DNA from: Psychroflexus sp. MES1-P1E
GTDB taxonomy: Bacteria; Bacteroidota; Bacteroidia; Flavobacteriales; Flavobacteriaceae
Length of the DNA: 64,000 bases
Assembly: GCF_002836055.1 (NCBI RefSeq)
Contig: NZ_PJBS01000348.1
Coordinates: 1-64,000 of the forward strand
Reading direction: 5' to 3'
Both the position numbers and the translations under genes were made by a program. The notes under the pieces were generated by a model, which saw only the letters and a program-made list of their open reading frames with translations, was not told the DNA's origin and did not search any database. Numbering within the stretch: the first letter of the stretch is position 1; each line of letters begins with the position of its first letter. This document shows, in pieces, positions 57,097-64,000 of the stretch.

Positions 57097-57411
57097 ATGC
57101 TAAAAAGGACTATTGAAAGAGGAAAATTCATTGTGTTTTTAGATGAAAGCACATCATATATAAATACAGCAGATGTCGTAAGTAGTCATAACACTGGAAA
57201 GTCTAGCAAACAGCTGACAAAGGAAACACTTAAATGGATGCACATTGCAATTGGAAACGCAAAAATAGACCTACAGAAGTTTTATAAAATAAGGCGAAAG
57301 TATCTTCAGTTATATCTCGATGAGTTCATTTGTAAACTCAATAGGAGATATTTCGGAGAGAGACTATTTGACAAGCTAATAATAACTAGCAGTTCAACGA
57401 TTGGAAACTAA
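57097..57411 (+). pseudogene. IS1595-type (ISXO2-like) transposase fragment
   Basis: The ~104-residue frame matches the C-terminal half of ISXO2-like transposases of Bacteroidota: FLDESTSYINTADVV, then ETLKWMHIAIGNAK, and the family ending YLQLYLDEFICKLNRRYFGERLFDKL. The N-terminal half with the zinc ribbon and first catalytic residues is missing, and the tail (ITSSSTIGN) has drifted. No terminal inverted repeats were found, so it cannot move. It is a remnant of an old insertion. Confidence 0.75.
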
Positions 57412-57429
57412 ATGGATATACAAACCACT

Positions 57430-57879
57430 TCAATTCATATTGCGTTTTTGAATAAAGAAGGTTTTTAAAAGTATGGAGGCTTCTTCTTCTAAAAGACCAT
57501 GATCGACTTTGGTTTTAGGATGCAGCTGTGTTCCCAGAGTTATGTACCCCCGCCTCTCGTCGGGAGCAGCAAACACCAATCTTGATAACTGACTCCAATA
57601 CAAAGCGCCGGCACACATTTGGCAGGGCTCCAGAGTGACATACAGTGTACAGCCTCTCAAATACTTGCCTCCAATATGATTAGCAGCAGCGGTTATGGCC
57701 TGCATCTCGGCGTGGGCGGTTACATCGGTGAGTTGCTCGGTAAGATTGTGACTTCTAGCGATAATCTGGTTGTTGTGGGTCACCACGGCTCCCACAGGGA
57801 TTTCGCCTTTATCAAAAGCCAATTGAGCTTCTTGCAAAGCTTTCTTCATAAAATAATGGTCGTCAAAAGGAGTTAGCAT
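57430..57879 (-). CDS. tadA: Nucleoside/tRNA adenosine deaminase (TadA-like)
   Basis: The 149-residue zinc deaminase has HAE at residues 56-58 (TAHAEMQAITAA) and PCQMC (Cys86, Cys89), the complete catalytic zinc site. TadA converts A34 to inosine in tRNA-Arg. Flavobacterial proteins of this type are called nucleoside deaminases or TadA. The N-terminus DHYFMKKALQEAQLAFDKGEIPVGAV is the normal opening, so the ATG at 57879 is right or within a few codons. It is divergent from dxs across 148 bp. Confidence 0.85.
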   Translation of the reverse strand: MLTPFDDHYFMKKALQEAQLAFDKGEIPVGAVVTHNNQIIARSHNLTEQLTDVTAHAEMQAITAAANHIGGKYLRGCTLYVTLEPCQMCAGALYWSQLSRLVFAAPDERRGYITLGTQLHPKTKVDHGLLEEEASILLKTFFIQKRNMN

Positions 57880-58015
57880 AGGAAAAAAGAGGTGTTTTTA
57901 TGACTTTACAATATATCTATTTTGATTAAGTGAGAACCTTTTTGTTTAAAACTTCATCTCTTCAAATTTTTATAATCAATAATTCATACCTATCGAAAAT
58001 ACAATTTCTTATTGG

Positions 58016-58023
58016 TAACTTTG
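58016..58023 (+). promoter_or_regulatory. Promoter -7 box of dxs, near-leaderless
   Basis: TAACTTTG fits TAnnTTTG and ends only 4 bp before the dxs ATG at 58028. If used, the transcript would start at or beside the start codon. Confidence 0.5.
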
Positions 58024-58027
58024 CAAC

Positions 58028-59806
58028 ATGCATTTAGAATTACTTTCTAACATCAATTCGCCTAAAGACTTAAGGCAGTTGGAGCCCAGTCAGCTTGAAC
58101 AATTGGCTAGAGAACTTCGAGAATTCATCATCGATATCGTTTCTACCAAAGAAGGTCACTTGGGCGCCAGCCTTGGGGTTATTGAACTCACCATCGCCTT
58201 ACACTATTGTTTTAATACCCCTGAGGATTTGTTGGTTTGGGATGTGGGTCACCAAGCCTACGGCCATAAAATATTAACTGGACGCCGGGAGGTGTTCGGC
58301 ACCAATCGAAAACTGAATGGCATTAGCGGATTTCCCAAACGCGACGAAAGCCCGTACGATACTTTTGGCGTAGGCCATAGCTCCACTTCTATTTCTGCAG
58401 CCTTAGGCATGGCCATTTCTTCACAATTAAAAGGAGATTTTGATAAGCAACACATTGCTGTGATAGGTGATGCTTCCATAGCTTCTGGGATGGCTTTTGA
58501 AGGCCTTAACCATGCTGGGGTGACTAACACCAACTTGCTTGTGATTCTCAACGACAATGCTATAGGAATTGATCCTAGTGTTGGAGCGCTTAAAACCTAT
58601 TTGACCAAAGCTAAAATCGGTAAAAAACCACCACAAGACAATATTATAGAAGCGCTTAACTTTAGCTACGAAGGGCCTATAGATGGTCACGATTTACCTG
58701 AGCTTCTCAAAGTTTTTGAGCGCCTTAAAACCATAAAAGGGCCTAAGCTTCTTCATATTATTACCAAAAAAGGCAAAGGCTTAAAGCAAGCTGAAGACGA
58801 CCAAGTGCGTTATCACGCTCCAGGGAAATTTGACAAAACAACCGGAGAAGTCTTGCCTAAGAATAATGAAGGCTTACCTCCAAAATTTCAAGATGTTTTT
58901 GGACTCACTCTATTGGAGCTTGCCAGAAAAGACATCTCTATTGTAGGAATTACGCCAGCAATGCCTACGGGAAGTTCCCTAAAATTCATGATGGAGGAAT
59001 TTCCAGACAGAGCTTTCGATGTGGGTATAGCGGAGCAGCATGCGGTGACACTTTCAGCAGGTATGGCTACACAAGGCCATAAGGTCTTTTGCACGATCTA
59101 TTCCACATTTTTACAACGGGCCTACGATCAAGTGATTCACGATGTAGCGCTTCAAAATTTACCAGTTATCTTTTGCATAGATAGAGCGGGTTTGGTAGGC
59201 AACGACGGCGCAACTCATCATGGAGTTTACGATTTGGCCTTCTTACGCTCTATTCCAAATATGATTGTGTGTGCTCCAAGCAATGCTATTGACCTGCGTC
59301 AGATGCTTTATACAGCCTCTAAAGGTTTAAAGCATCCTATTGCTATTCGGTATCCTAGAGGTAGAGGAACGGTGAAAGATTGGCAACAAGACTTTAAAGC
59401 CATAGAGATAGGCAAAGGCCTAAAACTTAGAAATGGAAAAGACCTTGCTGTTTTAAGCCTCGGCAGTATTTCGAGTGAGGTTGAAGAGGCCTTAAATACT
59501 CTCGATAAGTCCTTCAGCATAGCGCATTACGACCTAAGATTTTTAAAACCGCTGGACGAGACGCTCCTTCAGTCAGTTTTTGACCGTTTCGAAAATATCA
59601 TCACTATTGAAGATGGATGCATTAAAGGAGGGTTTGGAGATGCAGTATTGGACTATGCTCAAACCTCTTCTTATAAAGGTGGTATTCATAAGCTCGGCAT
59701 TCCAGATAAATTTATTGAACAAGGAGATACCAAAGAGCTTTACGATCTTGCAGGCATTTCTTCCAAAAAAATTAAAGACAAAATTAAAGCAGTTTTAAAC
59801 CCCTAA
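58028..59806 (+). CDS. dxs: 1-deoxy-D-xylulose-5-phosphate synthase
   Basis: Dxs condenses pyruvate and glyceraldehyde-3-phosphate with thiamine diphosphate, the first step of the MEP isoprenoid pathway. The domains are in order: the TPP-binding part with GHLGASLGVIELTIALHY, DVGHQAYGHKILTGRR and GDASIASGMAFEGLNH (Mg-TPP GDG-like motif), then the transketolase pyrimidine domain (FDVGIAEQHAVTLSAG with the catalytic Glu, RAGLVGNDGATHHGVYD), then the C-terminal domain. The 592 residues are slightly shorter than proteobacterial Dxs, as usual in this phylum. The stop overlaps the convergent phosphoesterase gene end by 4 bp. Confidence 0.95.
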   Translation: MHLELLSNINSPKDLRQLEPSQLEQLARELREFIIDIVSTKEGHLGASLGVIELTIALHYCFNTPEDLLVWDVGHQAYGHKILTGRREVFGTNRKLNGISGFPKRDESPYDTFGVGHSSTSISAALGMAISSQLKGDFDKQHIAVIGDASIASGMAFEGLNHAGVTNTNLLVILNDNAIGIDPSVGALKTYLTKAKIGKKPPQDNIIEALNFSYEGPIDGHDLPELLKVFERLKTIKGPKLLHIITKKGKGLKQAEDDQVRYHAPGKFDKTTGEVLPKNNEGLPPKFQDVFGLTLLELARKDISIVGITPAMPTGSSLKFMMEEFPDRAFDVGIAEQHAVTLSAGMATQGHKVFCTIYSTFLQRAYDQVIHDVALQNLPVIFCIDRAGLVGNDGATHHGVYDLAFLRSIPNMIVCAPSNAIDLRQMLYTASKGLKHPIAIRYPRGRGTVKDWQQDFKAIEIGKGLKLRNGKDLAVLSLGSISSEVEEALNTLDKSFSIAHYDLRFLKPLDETLLQSVFDRFENIITIEDGCIKGGFGDAVLDYAQTSSYKGGIHKLGIPDKFIEQGDTKELYDLAGISSKKIKDKIKAVLNP

Positions 59807-60531
59807 TTGCGGCCGGTTTCCTGAGGATATAATTCATGTACAGGATCACTTTGCCACACCTGCTTAGAGTCGATGTCCACCAAACTTATAGGGCCTTTAA
59901 AAGCTGCTCCAGTATCGATATTCCAAAGATTAGCCAAGTTCATGGGTTTAGTTTCTCCAATGCGTGTGGTGGGCGTATGGCCAATATAAATTTCATTAAA
60001 TAACTTTAAGCGATCTGGATAAGTGAGGTCGCTGGGTGTTAAAGACGTATCCATAGCTAAGGCCATTTCCCAGAGCGTTCTATCCCAATATACTGTATTG
60101 GAATGAAATTCTGAAGCTGGGCCATGCATGTTGGCAAACCCCGCGTGCAAAAAAAGTCGGTTTTGACTATCGATATGGTAATTGGTGAGGTTTTCTAAAA
60201 ATCGGTGATGGAGATTTTTTAAAGTTGGATTTACGGTTTCGTAAGCTTTTATCGTGCTGTCTCCTCCATGTTGTAACCATTTGGGATTGGAATTGCCAGT
60301 CTTAAACCAACCGAGTACAAGGTCATCATGGTTCCCCCTTATGAATATACAGTCTCGCTCTTCCTTCAATTGGATGAGGTACGAAAGAAGTTCTGGAGTC
60401 TCACTCCATCCATCGACGTAATCGCCAAGGAAAATTAATCGATCTTGTCTCGTCACTTTGGCGCGATCTAAGACTTGAATTAAAGCCTTAAAACCTCCGT
60501 GTATATCTCCTATCGCCAGTGTCCTACTCAT
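59803..60531 (-). CDS. Calcineurin-like metallophosphoesterase (Ser/Thr phosphatase type)
   Basis: The 242-residue enzyme has the phosphoprotein phosphatase pattern: GDIHGGFKAL (7-16), GDYVDGWSETPEL, RGNHDDLVLGW and YIGHTPTTRIGE. The residues for two metals are complete. No signal peptide is present, so it is cytoplasmic. It resembles bacterial PrpA/ApaH-like phosphatases; the target could be phosphoproteins or dinucleotides. It starts 1 bp after the AlbA_2 gene stop, so the two are co-transcribed. Confidence 0.85.
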   Translation of the reverse strand: MSRTLAIGDIHGGFKALIQVLDRAKVTRQDRLIFLGDYVDGWSETPELLSYLIQLKEERDCIFIRGNHDDLVLGWFKTGNSNPKWLQHGGDSTIKAYETVNPTLKNLHHRFLENLTNYHIDSQNRLFLHAGFANMHGPASEFHSNTVYWDRTLWEMALAMDTSLTPSDLTYPDRLKLFNEIYIGHTPTTRIGETKPMNLANLWNIDTGAAFKGPISLVDIDSKQVWQSDPVHELYPQETGRN

Positions 60532-60532
60532 T

Positions 60533-61672
60533 CTAGTTGTATTTTATTTTTCGTAAAATTCTTAAATTGTCTTTTAGCCGTTGATAAGCTTTAGGATGTG
60601 CTGCCTTTAATAAAGGCTTGGCCTCCTCCAGCTTTTCTAAGGAAGAAGCAAAACCATTGAGATAAGCGATGAGATAAATCGTAGACAAATTAACAAGCTC
60701 TCTTTTTTCTGCTGAATTTAAGGCGACCTTGTTTTTAAGCTTTTTTAAGAGACTGTCATTATGGTTGAGATAATGCCTTAGCGTTTTTTGATCAAATTGA
60801 GGGGGCTCAAACATAAGCTTGGATTCGATATCGTAATGCATATTATCTCTGAAATGGATCATGACTTTTTCTAAAGGGTAATAATTGAATCGATTTTGAA
60901 GACCCAAATGTACGTATTCAATAATTTGAAACTTATCTTCATCATATTGAATTTCAACTTCATCCAAATCAGAATAAAACAACTTGACTTGCTCATTGAT
61001 CAACTGAATGTTGACCCTAGAATAAAAGGTTTTATCACCAACGGTTTTTGGCTTTCCCGCCCAGCATAAGACAAAGTATTCTTTAAAGACTTTATATCTT
61101 GGATTGAAGTCTTTACTGTTTAAAAGGAAATCATGAAAACTGTCTAGAGTTAATTCAATATTATTCTGTGAGTTTTGTTCAATAGCAGCAACAATTTCAG
61201 AATTGATATCTTTTATTTCAATATCAAATACCTTAGGCTTGCTAATACTTCCTTCTCTCATAAAAACAGTACCTCCCCAATACTTCCAGATATTTTTACG
61301 CAGAGCGCATATGCTTTGATCTCTTTTGGGACGAATGCTCACGAGCCCCACCACCTTATCATCTGGCAAATGGGGAAATTGGATGTTTTCGTAAGACACG
61401 ATTGGTGGGTGTTCTAAATAGGCATTCACTAAATTTTGGATTTTACTGTCATCAAAAAAGTCAACCCCAACGATTTTATTGCTTTCATCTTCAATCCCAA
61501 TAACGATGTAACTATTACTTATTGGATTGGTATTAGAAAGGGAACACACGTGTTTTAAGAATTTAGCTTTTCCCTCTTTACTCCCTATGTTTATAAGTAA
61601 TTTATTATCGTAGAAGCTATTTTCCCCATTATGGGCAAGTAGGTTTTTAATAAGGAGGCGCTTGTTAATCAT
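60533..61672 (-). CDS. AlbA_2 (Schlafen-type) domain protein
   Basis: The 379-residue protein opens with an AlbA_2-like domain (~residues 20-160): FLKHVCSLSNTNPISNSYIVIGIEDESNKIVGVDFF and VGLVSIRPKRDQS are typical of this putative nucleic-acid-binding, Schlafen-related fold. The rest is helical with a Lys/Leu-rich C-terminal section (ALNSAEKRELVNLSTIY). Relatives are annotated as ATP-binding or transcriptional-regulator-like proteins. There is no helix-turn-helix I can point to. The gap to the downstream phosphatase is 1 bp, so a joint regulatory role is possible but unproven. Confidence 0.7.
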   Translation of the reverse strand: MINKRLLIKNLLAHNGENSFYDNKLLINIGSKEGKAKFLKHVCSLSNTNPISNSYIVIGIEDESNKIVGVDFFDDSKIQNLVNAYLEHPPIVSYENIQFPHLPDDKVVGLVSIRPKRDQSICALRKNIWKYWGGTVFMREGSISKPKVFDIEIKDINSEIVAAIEQNSQNNIELTLDSFHDFLLNSKDFNPRYKVFKEYFVLCWAGKPKTVGDKTFYSRVNIQLINEQVKLFYSDLDEVEIQYDEDKFQIIEYVHLGLQNRFNYYPLEKVMIHFRDNMHYDIESKLMFEPPQFDQKTLRHYLNHNDSLLKKLKNKVALNSAEKRELVNLSTIYLIAYLNGFASSLEKLEEAKPLLKAAHPKAYQRLKDNLRILRKIKYN

Positions 61673-61806
61673 AAGTTCGGATAAAATTACAAGAAAAAAC
61701 CAAATGTAAGCACCAACAAATTTGAATTAATTGTGAAAAATCAGCCTCTTATCATAACGTGAGAAAATTGAGATACTAGTCGTGAGACAAAATAAGATAA
61801 AAAAAA

Positions 61807-61837
61807 GGGGCTATCTCAATGGTATGAGATAGCCCCT
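61807..61837 (-). terminator. Rho-independent terminator of the TonB receptor gene
   Basis: GGGGCTATCTCA and TGAGATAGCCCC form a perfect 12-bp stem around ATGGTAT-type loop bases, with T-runs on the minus strand. It lies 25 bp past the receptor stop. Confidence 0.9.
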
Positions 61838-61861
61838 TTAAAATATAAATTCTTAAGTTGT

Positions 61862-64000
61862 TTAGTTGAAGATATACCTCACACCAACTTGCATTTGCCA
61901 TCTTGAAGATAGGATTCCTGAATCATCAAAGTTTTCAATATCTGCTTCAGTTTGAAATTGATCAGAATTAAAACTAAACGCGGGATCTGGACCACCTTCT
62001 TCTACACTTAATATTCCAACACCACCAGGAATAAATGGTCTACGACCCCAATCCTTGTTTATTAAATTTGTGAAGTTGAAAATATCAAAAGAGAGTTGAA
62101 ACGTATGTTTCTTATCATTTAAGTCCATACTAAAGTCTTGTAAAAATTTAAGGTCTACAATATGACTCCATGGCCCTCTTTCGCCATTACGCTCAGCGTA
62201 TTGTCCTCTTCGCTCTTTTAAATAATCGCTGCTTTCAATATAGCTATTTAAAGCTTCCCATTGTTCTGCTGGAGTAGCACTTACAAATTCAGTACCATCT
62301 TCAGCTTCTGCAATTATTGGAACCAAATTGATTTCAGAAGCATCTCTAGGAATATAAATTAAAGCGTTGTCTCTTGAATCATCATTAAGAAGGTTTGACG
62401 GTCTGTTATTGTATACATAGGTAAATGGAGACCCTTCTTCACCAGCATAAAATAAGGAAACAGTACTTTTTACATTGTCATTCCACTCATACTCATAACT
62501 CATGTTAGCTGTGATTCTAGATCCTAATGCAAAGTTAGAACGTTGAATACCTGGGTTTGCATTTTTACCGTTTACCGTTTCTAAATTTCTCCACTGTGAT
62601 GAGTTTTGAGAAGAGGTTCCTTCAAAAACATTATAAGACTCACCATAAGTGTAGGCCAATTGACCTGCGAAACCGTTTTCAAAAGGCTTTGTTAGTTTGA
62701 ACGTAGCGTTATAAGAATAGCCTTCACTTGTATTTGAGCCTAAAATGATATTAGAATAAGCATCATCTATCAAGTCACGTCTATTGTAATAAGGTCTATT
62801 GTCTGCTCCATTAAGATTTCCTACAGGGCCTCTAACGTTTAGGTTCTCATAAAAGATCGCATTTAAAACGTCATTATATAGAAATTCTCCGGAAGCGATT
62901 AAACCCCATACTGGTAGTTTTTGATCTACTGCAATGTTATACTTAGCGACCTGAGGTAATTTGAAGTCCGGGGAAAAGATATCTATTTGTCCACCTCTTG
63001 CTCCTGTTCCTGGCTCAGCTCCTGGCTGTACAGGCTGATTGAAGGGATCTCCATTAAAAAATATATCTCCATCTATTGCTCTTTCATCAACGAATCCTGC
63101 AGTTAAGCCGTTATTGTTATAGGCTCCTCCTGGCCAAGCCAAAGGAATTCTAGACGTAAAGACTCCTACACCACCTCTTACTTGAGTTGATTTATTACCT
63201 CCTACGTCCCAAGAAAACCCTAATCTAGGAGAAAAATGGACTTGACTTTTTATAGCCTTACCAACTCTCGCTCCTTGTAAATCTTTTCCATTAGCTTCGA
63301 GAAGCTCTACCGTTCTTGTGTTGAAATCATCGTTTACTAAACCATCATCGAAATAGGGAACATCAACACGAAGACCTAAACTAACTTTAAAATCGTCAGA
63401 TAAGTCTACATCATCCTGAACATAAAACCCTAACTGAGAATATGAAAATTCCGCTGCTCCTAAAGAGGCATCACCAGTACCTCCTAATAGAGAATAGCCT
63501 CTATCAAAATTCCTAGCAGGCACTTCGTTTCCATCTATATCGTCTAAATATGTTGAAAATTCATCCAACGAATTAAATCTGTACTGACCATAATTTTGTC
63601 TAAAGAATACGTTTTTAGAATCAAAATATTCAAAGTTAACTCCAAAAGTTAATTTGTGACGTCCTCTATAAAGCTCGAAGTTATTTGTAATATTTAATAC
63701 TTTTTGCTCTAGCAAGTTAGCTGTGGAGAAGGCCTCTGAACCAAAATTAATACTTCCTTCACCATCAAATAAAGTTACAGAAGGAAATGGATTTCCCGTT
63801 GGATTTCTATCGTCCAATACATCGGTATAAGCCACAATTAAGTTGTTGGACATATCAGAACCATTGGTTGTACTCCATTCTAAAGTAGTTGAATTGGTTC
63901 TTGAAGGAAAAAATACGCCTGCATTAGTATAGTTGATGCTTCTATCGCCACTTTGTCTTGGAGATGTATTTTCAGCATTTACATAACTATTCTTAAGTGT
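61862..64000 (-). CDS. TonB-dependent receptor, C-terminal part (runs off the window)
   Basis: The frame stays open to base 64000, so at least 713 residues are present and the signal peptide and plug lie outside; an ATG at 63853 is internal. The sequence is outer-membrane beta-barrel throughout: RGRHKLTFGVNFEYFDSKN, DVDLSDDFKVSLGLRVD, FSPRLGFSWDVG, AKYNIAVDQKLPVWG and KPFENGFAGQLAYTYGESY. It ends with the aromatic strand WQMQVGVRYIFN. This is the large Bacteroidota receptor type with an N-terminal carboxypeptidase-like domain (Oar-like) as a likely subclass. The imported substrate is unknown and no SusD partner is in view. Confidence 0.88.
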   Translation of the reverse strand, partial: TLKNSYVNAENTSPRQSGDRSINYTNAGVFFPSRTNSTTLEWSTTNGSDMSNNLIVAYTDVLDDRNPTGNPFPSVTLFDGEGSINFGSEAFSTANLLEQKVLNITNNFELYRGRHKLTFGVNFEYFDSKNVFFRQNYGQYRFNSLDEFSTYLDDIDGNEVPARNFDRGYSLLGGTGDASLGAAEFSYSQLGFYVQDDVDLSDDFKVSLGLRVDVPYFDDGLVNDDFNTRTVELLEANGKDLQGARVGKAIKSQVHFSPRLGFSWDVGGNKSTQVRGGVGVFTSRIPLAWPGGAYNNNGLTAGFVDERAIDGDIFFNGDPFNQPVQPGAEPGTGARGGQIDIFSPDFKLPQVAKYNIAVDQKLPVWGLIASGEFLYNDVLNAIFYENLNVRGPVGNLNGADNRPYYNRRDLIDDAYSNIILGSNTSEGYSYNATFKLTKPFENGFAGQLAYTYGESYNVFEGTSSQNSSQWRNLETVNGKNANPGIQRSNFALGSRITANMSYEYEWNDNVKSTVSLFYAGEEGSPFTYVYNNRPSNLLNDDSRDNALIYIPRDASEINLVPIIAEAEDGTEFVSATPAEQWEALNSYIESSDYLKERRGQYAERNGERGPWSHIVDLKFLQDFSMDLNDKKHTFQLSFDIFNFTNLINKDWGRRPFIPGGVGILSVEEGGPDPAFSFNSDQFQTEADIENFDDSGILSSRWQMQVGVRYIFN

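Larger units (their letters stand above)
56521..57429. other. 909-bp decayed region without an intact gene
   Basis: It holds a REP-like dyad, a minus-strand coding remnant and a truncated IS1595-type transposase, listed separately. The stretch 56950-57090 shows nothing recognisable. It looks like a small graveyard between two housekeeping units. Confidence 0.65.

Noticed and set aside
63800-63853. ATG at 63853 as the start of the TonB receptor
   Set aside because: The frame stays open to the window edge with receptor-like sequence (SGDRSINYTNAGVFFPS), so this ATG is internal.

Overview
The window reads as a chromosomal segment of a marine-type Flavobacteriaceae (Bacteroidota). Supporting signs are low GC, type IX secretion (T9SS) C-terminal sorting domains, a DUF5723 outer-membrane protein, a SusC/RagA-like TonB-dependent receptor, single-anchor type B succinate dehydrogenase, a GH3-family protein, M56/BlaI pairs, and many Bacteroidota-type promoters (-7 box TAnnTTTG) in place of strong Shine-Dalgarno sites. 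No rRNA, tRNA, CRISPR array, prophage or intact insertion sequence was seen.

Layout. 0.2-2.1 kb: DUF5723 protein and a lipoprotein. 2.4-4.7 kb: catalase-peroxidase katG. 4.9-7.8 kb: two-gene redox module (membrane polyferredoxin and FAD/NAD oxidoreductase). 8.4-10.7 kb: large secreted MG2/plug-like protein. 11.5-14.9 kb: sdhCAB. 15.2-19.8 kb: Xaa-Pro aminopeptidase, T9SS cargo, alpha/beta hydrolase, dGTPase. 20.1-22.4 kb: BlaI/BlaR1-like pair. 22.8-26.3 kb: nrdB-nrdA ribonucleotide reductase. 26.3-31.4 kb: a decayed, repeat-rich stretch with pseudogenes around a DUF3109 gene, marC and a T9SS cargo gene. 31.6-36.1 kb: ABC transporter with a permease fused to an M1 peptidase. 36.3-39.1 kb: MBL-fold exonuclease, DUF2807, lpxH, tatA. 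39.2-46.6 kb: one long operon (M23 peptidase, GH3, DUF6909-like, rfbBACD for dTDP-rhamnose). 46.6-56.5 kb: mfd, small membrane protein, methyltransferase, ABC-F ATPase, asd, prolyl oligopeptidase. 56.5-57.4 kb: second decayed region with an IS1595-type transposase remnant. 57.4-64 kb: tadA-like deaminase, dxs, a phosphoesterase, an AlbA_2 protein, and a TonB receptor running off the right edge.

Most genes are housekeeping. The least ordinary signals lie between genes. (1) A ~160-bp MITE-like repeat with near-perfect terminal inverted repeats and 3-bp target duplications occurs in three copies plus one solo end; one copy sits inside a lipocalin-like lipoprotein pseudogene, and conceptual excision restores the reading frame. 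(2) A segment containing the 3' end of the DUF3109 gene and the nrdB upstream region is duplicated. The nrdB-proximal copy kept two perfect DnaA boxes but lost its coding sense, while the distal copy kept the coding sense but has only one degenerate box. (3) A palindromic insert of about 42 bp lies in frame inside an alpha/beta hydrolase gene. (4) A 122-bp near-identical direct repeat flanks a T9SS cargo gene.
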